Source of the DNA: an uncultured bacterium
GTDB lineage: Bacteria > Bacillota_I > Bacilli_A > RF39 > UBA660
Assembly: GCA_949288335.1 (NCBI GenBank)
Contig: CASEJU010000080.1
Coordinates: forward strand, 1-36,866
Direction of reading: 5' to 3'
DNA: 36,866 bases
A program made the position numbers and the translations under genes. Each line of letters starts with the position of its first letter. Within the stretch, counting starts at the first letter, position 1. The notes under the pieces were generated by a model that worked only from the letters and a program-made list of their open reading frames with translations, was not told where the DNA came from and searched no databases. This document shows positions 1-7,577 of the stretch, piece by piece.

Positions 1-49
1 ATGACAAATAAATCGCCTTGGAAGTATTATATATGATTTTAAAACTTAT

Positions 50-78
50 TGCACATTATTTGTGCACTTCTTTTTTTT
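50..78 (+). terminator. Hairpin with T-run, possible terminator
   Basis: TGCACA at 50-55 and TGTGCA at 61-66 form a 6-bp stem around a 5-nt loop, followed by a run rich in T. It could end a gene that lies before the window. The stem is short, so this is tentative. The rest of 1-120 shows no gene. Confidence 0.45.
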
Positions 79-121
79 AAATACGTTCGTTTTTTTAATA
101 TATTAGATAATTGTAAGATTA

Positions 122-149
122 TTGACAAATTTGTAAAAAAGTGTAAAAT
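122..149 (+). promoter_or_regulatory. Sigma-A-type promoter of the HTH gene
   Basis: TTGACA at 122-127 and TAAAAT at 144-149 are separated by 16 bases. Transcription would begin near 156, and an AGGAG Shine-Dalgarno lies at 173-177, 9 nt before the ATG at 187. Confidence 0.7.
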
Positions 150-186
150 TATAGTTATAGTAGATAGAGTAGAGGAGAGATAAAAC

Positions 187-954
187 ATGGATAAGCTTAA
201 CGAAATTTTACAAGAAGTAGGGATTTCAAAGGTAAAATTAGCGAAGTATTTAGGGGTTTCAAGACAAATGATCTACAATTATTTAGAAATGAATGATATT
301 TCTAGATGGCCAAAAGATAAAAAAATGAAATTATTTAATTTGCTTGATATTAAGGAAGCATCTGAAATAGATAATATAAAAGTGGATACCGAATTTATCA
401 ATAAAGTAGACATGGTGTTAAATGGTGAGGCATCAAACATAAGCGTATCACACTCAGAAAGTATTGAATTTAAGGAATTAAAGCCAAGGGAACAAGAACT
501 TTTAAACGATATTATATTTATGATTAAAGAGCGTTTCATTGAAAATTCCACTGATTCTTATGTAACATATAAATATCTGCTTCATTTTATACAAGGCTTA
601 GAAAACGTAAAAGAATTAAAGTACATGATGGGATATATTGTTAAGTTACTAGGATTTGTTAATCCAGAAGAATATGCGTTTAACGAAGATGAACAATTTG
701 TCTTTGAAAGCATTATGCATTCCGCAATGGTTTTATACCGTAACGGTGGTGCTTCCAAAACAAAATTAGCTGAACAACATAAAAAGTTCGTTGCCGAAAT
801 AGAACATAAAAACGAAGAAAAATTAAGTAGAACACAAGAGATTAATTCTGCTAAGATACAAGCATTACACGAACTAGGATATACGGAGATTAACCAATCT
901 AACGCATCAGAAGTGCTAGCTAAAATAGCTGAAATACAGTCCCGTGACGTTTAA
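187..954 (+). CDS. HTH-domain DNA-binding protein, function unknown
   Basis: 255 aa. Residues about 5-45 read as an XRE-like helix-turn-helix (ISKVKLAKYLGVSRQMIYNY), so it probably binds DNA. The rest is mostly helical and charged; residues about 95-190 could be a ligand or protein-interaction domain, and the last 60 residues look like a coiled coil followed by a short helical tail. I do not recognise the C-terminal family. The gene stands alone on the plus strand with its own promoter and a strong terminator, facing the minus-strand cluster that follows. A transcription regulator, possibly of phage or mobile-element descent, is the simplest reading. The DNA-binding part is fairly safe; the target is unknown. 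Confidence 0.75.
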   Translation: MDKLNEILQEVGISKVKLAKYLGVSRQMIYNYLEMNDISRWPKDKKMKLFNLLDIKEASEIDNIKVDTEFINKVDMVLNGEASNISVSHSESIEFKELKPREQELLNDIIFMIKERFIENSTDSYVTYKYLLHFIQGLENVKELKYMMGYIVKLLGFVNPEEYAFNEDEQFVFESIMHSAMVLYRNGGASKTKLAEQHKKFVAEIEHKNEEKLSRTQEINSAKIQALHELGYTEINQSNASEVLAKIAEIQSRDV

Positions 955-1017
955 CTTAACTACTATATGTTAGTTCATATAATACATATTATGTTAACAT
1001 TTAGTTTTTGAAACATT

Positions 1018-1041
1018 GATAGCTTTAAAGCTATCTTTTTA
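1018..1041 (+). terminator. Terminator of the HTH gene
   Basis: GATAGCTTT at 1018-1026 is followed directly by its complement AAAGCTATC (1027-1035), then five T. This is a classic intrinsic terminator about 65 nt after the stop codon. Confidence 0.8.
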
Positions 1042-1258
1042 ATACTCCATTACTCTATTTAAAGCTAGTACACGCGTTTTTTTATCTTGTTATAACCATC
1101 ATATCTTTTTATTACACTATATAGTTATCTTATACAATACTATTCACCTATACCATTCATAATAAAATAACATTACTAAACTAAAACATAACATAGATGT
1201 ATATTAATCACCTTAAATTATAATATTATACTTAATTGTTATGTAGATATTACTTTAT
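1042..1258. other. AT-rich intergenic spacer
   Basis: No gene is evident. On the minus strand a GGTGAT ribosome-binding-like motif precedes a 16-codon ORF (1144-1194), but it is too short and AT-rich to call. The spacer lies between two terminators that serve converging genes. Confidence 0.5.
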
Positions 1259-1300
1259 AATAAAAGTCCCCTACTTTTATTAACATAAAAAATAGGGGAC
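1259..1300 (-). terminator. Terminator of the zinc-ribbon gene
   Basis: GTCCCCTA at 1266-1273 and TAGGGGAC at 1293-1300 form a strong GC-rich 8-bp stem, unusual in this AT-rich DNA, with further A/T pairing inside. On the minus strand a TTTTATTAT tract follows. It sits just past the stop codon of the gene ending at 1306. Confidence 0.8.
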
Positions 1301-1305
1301 GTATA

Positions 1306-1734
1306 TTATTTTTTTCTTATTAATTCTATTTTTTGCTTTCTTAAAACAAGCGTTTTAAACTTATTTTTACACTTAGGACACGTTACGTATTTAAATCCTA
1401 TAGAACTAGGTAAAGGAAGTCTAATGGTAGTTTTGCATTTAAAACATTTTTTATAAACGTGATCTTTATCTTTATACTTATTTTTCTTAAAAAAACTCTT
1501 TATGTTATTCTTTATCTTTAAGTATGCCTCCTCTTCCCTACTTCTTTTATATATTTTTTTAGAAAACATTCTATAAAACATTATTATTACTATAACAAGT
1601 TCTAATATAGTAATAATAAAATGATTAACAAATATATTTATAATTACCAAAATAAAATATAAACTAAATAAAAACATATATAAATGATCTATTCCGTATC
1701 TACCATTCATAAAATTAGCAAACTTTTGTCTCAA
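1306..1734 (-). CDS. Membrane protein with C-terminal zinc ribbon
   Basis: 142 aa from a TTG start. I chose TTG at 1734 rather than an upstream codon because GGTGAT lies 4 nt before it, the same spacing as other genes here. The N-terminus carries a NGRYGID segment seen in a family of small Firmicutes membrane proteins. Two membrane segments follow (about residues 18-35 and 39-55), then a basic linker and two CxxC knuckles (CFKC at 97-100, CPKC at 119-122) that should bind one zinc ion. The ribbon is likely cytoplasmic. No partner or pathway can be named; its own terminator ends the cluster. Confidence 0.7.
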   Translation of the reverse strand: MRQKFANFMNGRYGIDHLYMFLFSLYFILVIINIFVNHFIITILELVIVIIMFYRMFSKKIYKRSREEEAYLKIKNNIKSFFKKNKYKDKDHVYKKCFKCKTTIRLPLPSSIGFKYVTCPKCKNKFKTLVLRKQKIELIRKK

Positions 1735-1846
1735 TTTAATCACCAATACCTATTATATTATAAAATATTAAAAAAATAGTCATAAATTAATTAAAATTTA
1801 TTAATATCAGAAGCAAATAAATTATTAAATAATAGCAATTATATAC

Positions 1847-2389
1847 TTAATTATTTACGTATTTATTATACATTTCTTTTAAAACCTTCTTTCTTATTAC
1901 TTTATTGATTCCTTTTTTACTTATCTTAGTATACACCGCAAGTAATAAATCTTTTATCTTATCATTTATATAATCCAAATCTTTTCTATTTTTAAAATAA
2001 TCAAGTTGAGATTTAGCAGTCCAATTTTTACCTAAATAAGTAAGTGATGCTGCAATGTTATCAATTATTAATTCTACCGTGTATTTATAAGGAATAACAG
2101 GAGTTTTATCCGGAGTATTAAAATCATACCAGTACTCAAAATGATGCTTGTTTCTTCCCTTGTGATGAAGCCATGCTTTAGAATATCCATTTTCTTTTTT
2201 ACATATTTTAATTGGACTTACCTTTCCATTAAAATATTTTACTCCTTCAAAGAACTCTTGAGGAGAATACTTAGATAAATCGTGTAATAACCCCCTTAAA
2301 GGTATACCAGCTTTTAAAGATAGTTTAAATACCAAGAATCTATGTTTATTTACCGTGTTTAAATGTCCAAAAAAATTTCTTAATTTCAT
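1847..2389 (-). CDS. DUF5662 family protein
   Basis: 180 aa, soluble. The hallmarks of the DUF5662 family are visible: LRGLLHDLSK (31-40), SPQEF (42-46) and a His-rich block WLHHKGRNKHHFEYW (73-87). The HDLSK segment and neighbouring histidines resemble an HD-type metal site, so a phosphohydrolase-like role is possible but not shown. Such proteins are common in Firmicutes and in phages and other mobile elements. GGTGAT lies 4 nt before the ATG. Its neighbours are the zinc-ribbon membrane protein downstream and a short ORF and broken NERD gene upstream, so it sits in an accessory group. Family assignment is good; biochemical function is unknown. Confidence 0.75.
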   Translation of the reverse strand: MKLRNFFGHLNTVNKHRFLVFKLSLKAGIPLRGLLHDLSKYSPQEFFEGVKYFNGKVSPIKICKKENGYSKAWLHHKGRNKHHFEYWYDFNTPDKTPVIPYKYTVELIIDNIAASLTYLGKNWTAKSQLDYFKNRKDLDYINDKIKDLLLAVYTKISKKGINKVIRKKVLKEMYNKYVNN

Positions 2390-2418
2390 TTATATCACCA
2401 ATATAATTATATAATAAA

Positions 2419-2447
2419 AATAGCTAAAAAGTTAGCTATTTATTTTT
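2419..2447. terminator. Bidirectional hairpin terminator
   Basis: AATAGCTAA (2419-2427) pairs with TTAGCTATT (2432-2440) around a 4-nt loop. T-rich runs follow on both strands (TATTTTTT on plus, TTTTATTAT on minus). On the minus strand it would end transcripts from the NERD region. Confidence 0.65.
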
Positions 2448-2491
2448 TCTTCTAAATAATCTATTTTTTTATTTAATATCTCATAATTCAT
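2432..2491 (-). CDS. Possible 19-aa micro-ORF
   Basis: An ATG at 2491 opens a 19-codon frame, Lys/Glu-rich and helical (KKIDYLEEK), whose TAA stop lies inside the terminator stem, as several real stops do in this window. A weak GAGTGA ribosome site lies about 6 nt upstream. It could be a real micro-protein, the tail of a decayed gene, or chance. Confidence 0.25.
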   Translation of the reverse strand: MNYEILNKKIDYLEEKINS

Positions 2492-2621
2492 AAATTCACT
2501 CTACCTTGTATTTATTGATTTTATCTTTTATATTACGAACGTGTTTTTTTTCTTTCTTTTTTATCAGTAATATTTAGACTTACTATAACTTCTTTTATTT
2601 TGTAAATATCATAATTTGAAA

Positions 2622-3156
2622 TTACTTTTTATATGACCTAATAACATCATTTACGTAATCAAGGTTAATAATGGTGTTTTTTGACGTTACAGATATTTTA
2701 GCTTGATTTGAAAAACAAACAATTGGTATAAACATATCTTCTTTTAAGTTTAAATTACATTCTAAAGCTTTAACATGCCCATAATTTTGATAAATTGGAT
2801 TATAAAACATTCCTTTATGCCCATTAACATATTGGTACCAATATTTTTTATACTCGCTTCCATAAATACGACCATAATAATTTTTCATCTCTATTACAAA
2901 TATTCCATACTTTGATATTACTATATGATCAATTTGATAAGTTTTATTATTACTTTTAAGCATCACGTCATTTAATATTAAATACTCTTTTTTAGGTAGT
3001 TTATTAAGCTCTTTTTTTAAGCCAAAACTCCCCCATAAATCTCCTAAATTTATTATATAGAAAAAAGCCTATAAAAGATATTAACAAAGATAATATTGAT
3101 ATAATAAAAATCCATGTGTTTTCGTAGTAAACTTCTAACATACTTTTTAGTATCAT
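2622..3156 (-). pseudogene. NERD-domain protein, frameshifted
   Basis: The 3' part (from about 2966) encodes the core of a nuclease-related NERD domain: QIDHIVISKYGIFVIEMKN, where the Asp and the E-x-K match the metal-binding nuclease-like site. Upstream, an ATG at 3156 with GGTGAT 4 nt before it opens a frame with one N-terminal membrane segment, then reads MGEFW and stops early. Removing one base from the AAAA run at 3024-3027 (TTTT on the coding strand) joins the frames as GEFGLKKELNKLP, exactly what a NERD domain starts with, giving about 177 aa. So this is one gene broken by a +1 insertion, or an assembly or sequencing error. It starts 12 nt after the unknown upstream gene, suggesting co-transcription. 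Role unknown; NERD proteins are linked to DNA processing. Confidence 0.75.
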
Positions 3157-3168
3157 GTTAATCACCAA

Positions 3169-3939
3169 CTAATAAAATGATTTTTTTATATTTTGATTTA
3201 TATCTTTAAATTTATTTTCATCATAATATATATTTTTTAAATCATGAGAATTTAAAATCATGCTTTTAAAACAATCCTCTTGCGAAAAACCATAGTCTAA
3301 ACGCATTCTTATAATGTAATATAAAGGATATTTAATAGGGATTTTATTATCTTTACTGTAATCAGTTAAGGTTATTTTATAATTAGAAAGCCTAAGTTCA
3401 TAATTTAAAGCATCATTTATAATTTCTAATACGTCTGCGTTAGAATAATTATAAATACTTAATCTAGAATATAAACTATACACATTTTCTTTGTTAATTA
3501 AGTTATTTTTAAAAAGATCATAAGAAGTTACTACCGTATCATCATCCGGATAATAATACTTGTTATTACCATATTGATATGAGTTATAAAAATTCTTTAA
3601 AGACTCTTTTACTAAATCGTTATCATTTAAATTTTCATCTATAAGATAAGTTCTTATTATTATGTATAATAAATTTTCGTAATTAAATTTATATGTTTTA
3701 CAAAAGTCTTTTATATTATAGCTTTTGTTATGATTATAAATTTTTAAATTTTTATTTAAAAGATAAATTATTTTTGAAAGCAAATAAGAAGTGTCATTAA
3801 CATTTAGGTTTCTTGCTAATCTTTTTAATATTCTTTGTAACATATCAATATCAATTTTATATTTTTGAGCTGTTATTCTAATAATATCATGTTCTTCTTT
3901 GCCTATTTTCATAGGATAAAATCTAGTGTATTCGTACAT
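3169..3939 (-). CDS. Hypothetical protein, 256 aa
   Basis: I do not recognise this protein. It is soluble, very rich in Asn, Tyr, Ile and Lys, and mostly helical, with no signal peptide or membrane segment. The first 60 residues (IGKEEHDIIRITAQKYKIDI) look like a small helical or HTH-like unit, but no clear DNA-binding motif is present. A region of acidic and tyrosine residues lies near 130-140 (YYYPDDD). AAGGA precedes the ATG at 3939, and a good promoter lies at 3969-3997. The broken NERD gene starts 12 nt after its stop, so the two were probably one operon. Confidence 0.6.
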   Translation of the reverse strand: MYEYTRFYPMKIGKEEHDIIRITAQKYKIDIDMLQRILKRLARNLNVNDTSYLLSKIIYLLNKNLKIYNHNKSYNIKDFCKTYKFNYENLLYIIIRTYLIDENLNDNDLVKESLKNFYNSYQYGNNKYYYPDDDTVVTSYDLFKNNLINKENVYSLYSRLSIYNYSNADVLEIINDALNYELRLSNYKITLTDYSKDNKIPIKYPLYYIIRMRLDYGFSQEDCFKSMILNSHDLKNIYYDENKFKDINQNIKKSFY

Positions 3940-3968
3940 ATTTATTTTCCTTCTTTTTAATAGTCATT

Positions 3969-3997
3969 ATTGTAGCACGTTTATATATAAATGTAAA
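3969..3997 (-). promoter_or_regulatory. Promoter of the 256-aa hypothetical gene
   Basis: On the minus strand, TTTACA (3997-3992), a 17-nt spacer and TACAAT (3974-3969) with an extended TGC just before it. Transcription would start near 3962, 22 nt before the ATG. Confidence 0.65.
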
Positions 3998-3999
3998 TG

Positions 4000-4764
4000 T
4001 TATTTCATAAGCATATGACTTATTATCATAACTAAAAAACCTATTATAACGTATTTTAAAACGCCTTTTAAAGTACTTTGTTTGTATGCACCAGGAATTA
4101 ACTCATAAATGGATATATGAATCATTATACCCGCTATTATGGCGTATAAAGCGGCCATTATATAATCATTTATAAACGGTGCTAAAAAAAGATATGCAAG
4201 TATGCTTCCTAAAACCTCACTCATACCAGATATTAAAGCGTAGAAAATAGCCTTAAACTTGTTATTTGTTGAATGATATATTGGAACTGCTATAGATATT
4301 CCTTCTGGAATATTATGAAGTGCGATTGCTAAAGATAAAGTAAGACCAAGTTTTAAGTTATTAGATGAGGTTATAAACGTTGCAATACCCTCTGGAATAT
4401 TATGCATTATTATTGCAACCATGCTTATTATACCTATTTTATATAAACCTTTATTACCTTTTTCTTCGTCATTTGAGGGCAAATATTTATCTATTAACAT
4501 TGATATAATTATTCCAATAACTAAAAAAATAAGTGTTAACATAAACCTCGGGAACATTTTACCTTCTTTTAAAATCATGCTAAATGAATTAGGTAGTAAA
4601 TCAATAAGTGAAACACACACCATAACACCTGCTGCAAAAGATAAGCTAACTTCTATTATTTTATTATTTTTATGCTTGTCAAAAAATATTACCAAGGCTC
4701 CAATTAAAGTTGATATTCCTGCTAAAAAAGACAAAACAAAAGCATACAAAGTACTATTTGGCAT
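4000..4764 (-). CDS. ZIP family metal transporter (ZupT-like)
   Basis: 254 aa integral membrane protein with about eight membrane segments. It imports divalent metal, most likely zinc, possibly also iron or manganese, across the cytoplasmic membrane. Two HNIPEG motifs (121-126 and 150-155) form the binuclear metal site typical of the ZIP/ZupT family, and the intracellular loop (about 93-106) is short and acidic. Length fits bacterial ZupT (about 255-270 aa). A perfect AGGAGGT Shine-Dalgarno precedes the ATG at 4764. It follows the xer gene by 79 nt with no clear terminator between, so it may have its own promoter. No metal-regulator site was recognised. Confidence 0.88.
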   Translation of the reverse strand: MPNSTLYAFVLSFLAGISTLIGALVIFFDKHKNNKIIEVSLSFAAGVMVCVSLIDLLPNSFSMILKEGKMFPRFMLTLIFLVIGIIISMLIDKYLPSNDEEKGNKGLYKIGIISMVAIIMHNIPEGIATFITSSNNLKLGLTLSLAIALHNIPEGISIAVPIYHSTNNKFKAIFYALISGMSEVLGSILAYLFLAPFINDYIMAALYAIIAGIMIHISIYELIPGAYKQSTLKGVLKYVIIGFLVMIISHMLMK

Positions 4765-4843
4765 AACTTACCTCCTAGTTAATTTATATGCTTTTTTTAT
4801 TTTAAATTGTTTTTAATTATCATCATAAAAAATATAAATGTAT

Positions 4844-5728
4844 TTAAACTATTTTATTTCTAGGATGAAAATCTTCGTAATCTTTTTTTACTTTATTGTT
4901 TGAAACATGCGTATATATTTGAGTTGTTTTAATGTTTTCATGGCCAAGCATCTCCCCTATTGCTCTTAAATCAGCTCCATGCTCTAGTAAATGCGTTGCA
5001 AAAGAATGTCTTAAGGTATGTGGTGAAAAATCTTTTTTTATTCCTTTTTCTTTAGCAATTTTTTTAAGTACCTTAAAAAAGCCTTGCCTTGTCATACCTT
5101 TTCCATAACTACTTATAAATACTTTATCAGTTAAATAACCTTTTAATAAAGAAAAACGATATTCATTTATATATTTTTTAATAACGTTTGTTGCAATATC
5201 ATTTATTGGTACGATTCTTTCTTTTTTTCCTTTACCAAATATCCTAACATAATTATCAGTTAAGTTTATGTCATTTACTTCTAATGAGACAAGCTCTGAT
5301 ACCCGAATTCCAGTTCCGTACATTAGTTCAAGCATTGCCTTATTTCGCCAGTCTAAGGCCGTTTTTGGAGTTATGTCCAAGAGTTTATTTACCTCTTCTT
5401 CATTTAACGTTTTAGGAAGTGTTTTTCTAAGTTTTGGGGATTCTATTTTTTCGCATGGATTAACATCTATTATCTTTTCTTTCATTAAATAATCAAAAAA
5501 AGTTCTTATACTAACTATTTTTCTTGCGATTGTTTTATCCTTTTCATTTATTTCATTAAGGTGTTTAATATATGATTTTATGTCATTAGATGCTACGCTT
5601 TTTATATTTTTATCATTTAAATAATCATTAAAAGAAATCAAGTCCTTTTCATAAGCTAGCTTAGTGTTATTACTTAATTTTTTTTCAATGTAAACATAAT
5701 TAATGTAATTTTCTATTTCTTTTTTCAT
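4844..5728 (-). CDS. xerD: Tyrosine recombinase, XerC/XerD type
   Basis: 294 aa, normal length for Xer recombinases, which resolve chromosome dimers at dif during division. The N-terminal SAM-like core-binding domain spans about 1-85. The catalytic domain has Arg142 (GTGIRVSEL), Lys166 in the beta-hairpin, His237 and Arg240 (HTLRHSFATH), His263 (LGH) and the nucleophile Tyr272 (IYTHV), so it looks active. GGTGAT sits 3 nt before the ATG. The gene starts 14 nt after the unknown 170-aa gene, so both share a transcript. XerC and XerD cannot be separated reliably by eye; the symbol is a best guess. No dif-like site was seen in the window. Confidence 0.85.
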   Translation of the reverse strand: MKKEIENYINYVYIEKKLSNNTKLAYEKDLISFNDYLNDKNIKSVASNDIKSYIKHLNEINEKDKTIARKIVSIRTFFDYLMKEKIIDVNPCEKIESPKLRKTLPKTLNEEEVNKLLDITPKTALDWRNKAMLELMYGTGIRVSELVSLEVNDINLTDNYVRIFGKGKKERIVPINDIATNVIKKYINEYRFSLLKGYLTDKVFISSYGKGMTRQGFFKVLKKIAKEKGIKKDFSPHTLRHSFATHLLEHGADLRAIGEMLGHENIKTTQIYTHVSNNKVKKDYEDFHPRNKIV

Positions 5729-5742
5729 GTAATCACCATATT

Positions 5743-6255
5743 TTATTCTACTGCTTTAATACCTTCTTTTATTGCATTTGGGACCTTATCATCAACAAAT
5801 GCTAAATTATCATTAGTTACGTGTTTTTTCTCTGGTAAACCAAACCTCACTGCAAGGTTATAAATTTTATTAAAAAACGTAAAAACATCTAAGTGATCAT
5901 CTTTTAAAACATATTGTTCAATATCAAAATCATTTGAATTAATTAAGTTATATAATTCTTTATCTTCACCCAATAAGAATGATTCATTAAACTTATATTT
6001 ATTTTCTTTTATAAAATAAATAAACTTAATAAGTGTATTTTTACACTTTATTAATTTACTTAGCCTACTTATAAATTCATCAACGCAATGAAATAATATA
6101 CTATTTATTATTTCTTTATCATATGTTTTTTCATAATTTTTTCTTTTTAAACTTATATATTCATTAAAAATGTAATATATTTTATCTTTATACGCTGGAT
6201 TATTAATTTCATTATCAACGTAAGATTTTAACTTATTTAATAACTTTTTATCCAT
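5743..6255 (-). CDS. Hypothetical protein, 170 aa
   Basis: Unrecognised. Soluble and helical, rich in Lys, Asn and Phe, without membrane segment or known motif. AGGTGGT precedes the ATG at 6255. It is the first gene of the operon with the xer recombinase (14-nt gap) and is divergent from rarA; the two promoters share a palindromic -35 element. The context suggests a housekeeping or chromosome-maintenance setting rather than an island, but no function can be assigned from the sequence. Confidence 0.6.
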   Translation of the reverse strand: MDKKLLNKLKSYVDNEINNPAYKDKIYYIFNEYISLKRKNYEKTYDKEIINSILFHCVDEFISRLSKLIKCKNTLIKFIYFIKENKYKFNESFLLGEDKELYNLINSNDFDIEQYVLKDDHLDVFTFFNKIYNLAVRFGLPEKKHVTNDNLAFVDDKVPNAIKEGIKAVE

Positions 6256-6297
6256 TTATACCACCTACTATTATCAAAATACTATTATTTACTTATT

Positions 6298-6327
6298 TTG
6301 TCAATAATGATAATGATGTGTTATAAT
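6298..6327 (+). promoter_or_regulatory. rarA promoter, with -35 shared by the divergent gene
   Basis: TTGTCA (6298-6303), an 18-nt spacer and an extended TGTTATAAT ending at 6327 make a strong plus-strand promoter. The same TTGTCAA read backwards gives TTGACA (6304-6299), which with TATTTT 18 nt away serves the divergent 170-aa gene. Both directions use the same -35 bases. Confidence 0.7.
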
Positions 6328-6351
6328 TAGCTATAAGGCATGGTGATGAAA

Positions 6352-7569
6352 ATGAATAATGAACCTTTAGCTAATTATTTAAGACCAAAAAAATTAAAAG
6401 ACGTAATAGGTCAAGAACATTTAATTGGAAAAGATAAAATAATAACCAACTTAGTTGAAAATAAAAAATTATTTTCAATGATATTATATGGTCCTCCGGG
6501 TGTTGGTAAAACTTCTATCGCAAACGCTATCGTAAATGAATTAGTCGTTAAATACCGTTTTTTAAACGCTGTTGTTAACAACAAAAAAGACTTTGAAATT
6601 GTTTTTGAAGAAACCAAAATATACGGAAACATCGTTCTTGTTGTAGACGAAATACATAGACTTAATAAAGATAAACAAGATCTTTTACTTCCGATGCTTG
6701 AGAATGGATTAATTACGTTAATTGGTCTTACAACGTCTAATCCATATCATAAGATAAACCCGGCAATAAGAAGTAGGTGCCAGATATTTGAACTATATTC
6801 ATTGACCAAAGAAAACATTATAAATGGTTTAAAAAAAGCATCCAAGTCATTAAAAGACATAATTATAGATGATAAAACCCTTTCCTTAATCGCTACTATG
6901 TCAAATGGTGATTTTAGGTTTGCTCTTAATTTATTAGAAGTTTCATATTATAGTTCAAGTAACAAAAAAATAACCGTAGACGTTATAAAAGAAATAAATA
7001 ATAAAGCATCGAATTCGATGGACGAAGATGAAACTGGTCATTATGACGTTTTATCCGCTTTTCAAAAATCAATTAGGGGATCTGATGTAAACGCCGCATT
7101 ACATTACTTGGCAAGATTAATTTCATCTGGAGATTTAGACAGTATTTATAGGCGTATGACGGTAATTGCTTACGAAGACATCGGACTTGCAAATCCTAAC
7201 ATGCCAGTAAGAGTTGATGCATGCGTAAACGCCTGTGAAAGGCTTGGCCTTCCAGAAGCTAGAATACCACTAGGTAATATGGTAATAGACCTTTGTTTGT
7301 CTCCTAAATCTAATAGCGGCCACATAGCATTAGACCTAGCTTTAAAAGACGTTGAACATGGTAACATAGGAAAAGTACCAAGTCACATTAACGCACAGGC
7401 TTTTGGCTACAAATACCCACACGATTATCCTGGAAGCTATGTGGTTCAACAATACTTACCTGACGAACTAAAAAACAGAGTTTATTATAAGCCAAAAAAT
7501 AACAAATACGAAAAAGTACTAGCTACAACGCTTAGTAACATCGAAAAAATAAAGAAGGATCAAAAATGA
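6352..7569 (+). CDS. rarA: Replication-associated recombination protein A (AAA+ ATPase)
   Basis: 405 aa. RarA/MgsA works with SSB at stalled replication forks and in recombination. Walker A GPPGVGKTS is at about 47-55, Walker B VVDEIHR at 97-103, sensor 1 TTSNP near 127-131 and an arginine pair (AIRSRC) near 138-143. The C-terminal part (SIRGSDVNAALHYLARLI and the tetramerisation region with PEARIPLG) matches the family. Three in-frame ATGs exist (6340, 6346, 6352); the third is chosen because GGTGAT at 6342-6347 lies 4 nt before it, as in other genes. In B. subtilis the homologue yrvN also lies near yrvM(tcdA) and aspS, as here. It converges on the surface-protein gene ending at 7578. Confidence 0.93.
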   Translation: MNNEPLANYLRPKKLKDVIGQEHLIGKDKIITNLVENKKLFSMILYGPPGVGKTSIANAIVNELVVKYRFLNAVVNNKKDFEIVFEETKIYGNIVLVVDEIHRLNKDKQDLLLPMLENGLITLIGLTTSNPYHKINPAIRSRCQIFELYSLTKENIINGLKKASKSLKDIIIDDKTLSLIATMSNGDFRFALNLLEVSYYSSSNKKITVDVIKEINNKASNSMDEDETGHYDVLSAFQKSIRGSDVNAALHYLARLISSGDLDSIYRRMTVIAYEDIGLANPNMPVRVDACVNACERLGLPEARIPLGNMVIDLCLSPKSNSGHIALDLALKDVEHGNIGKVPSHINAQAFGYKYPHDYPGSYVVQQYLPDELKNRVYYKPKNNKYEKVLATTLSNIEKIKKDQK

Positions 7570-7577
7570 TTCTTCTT

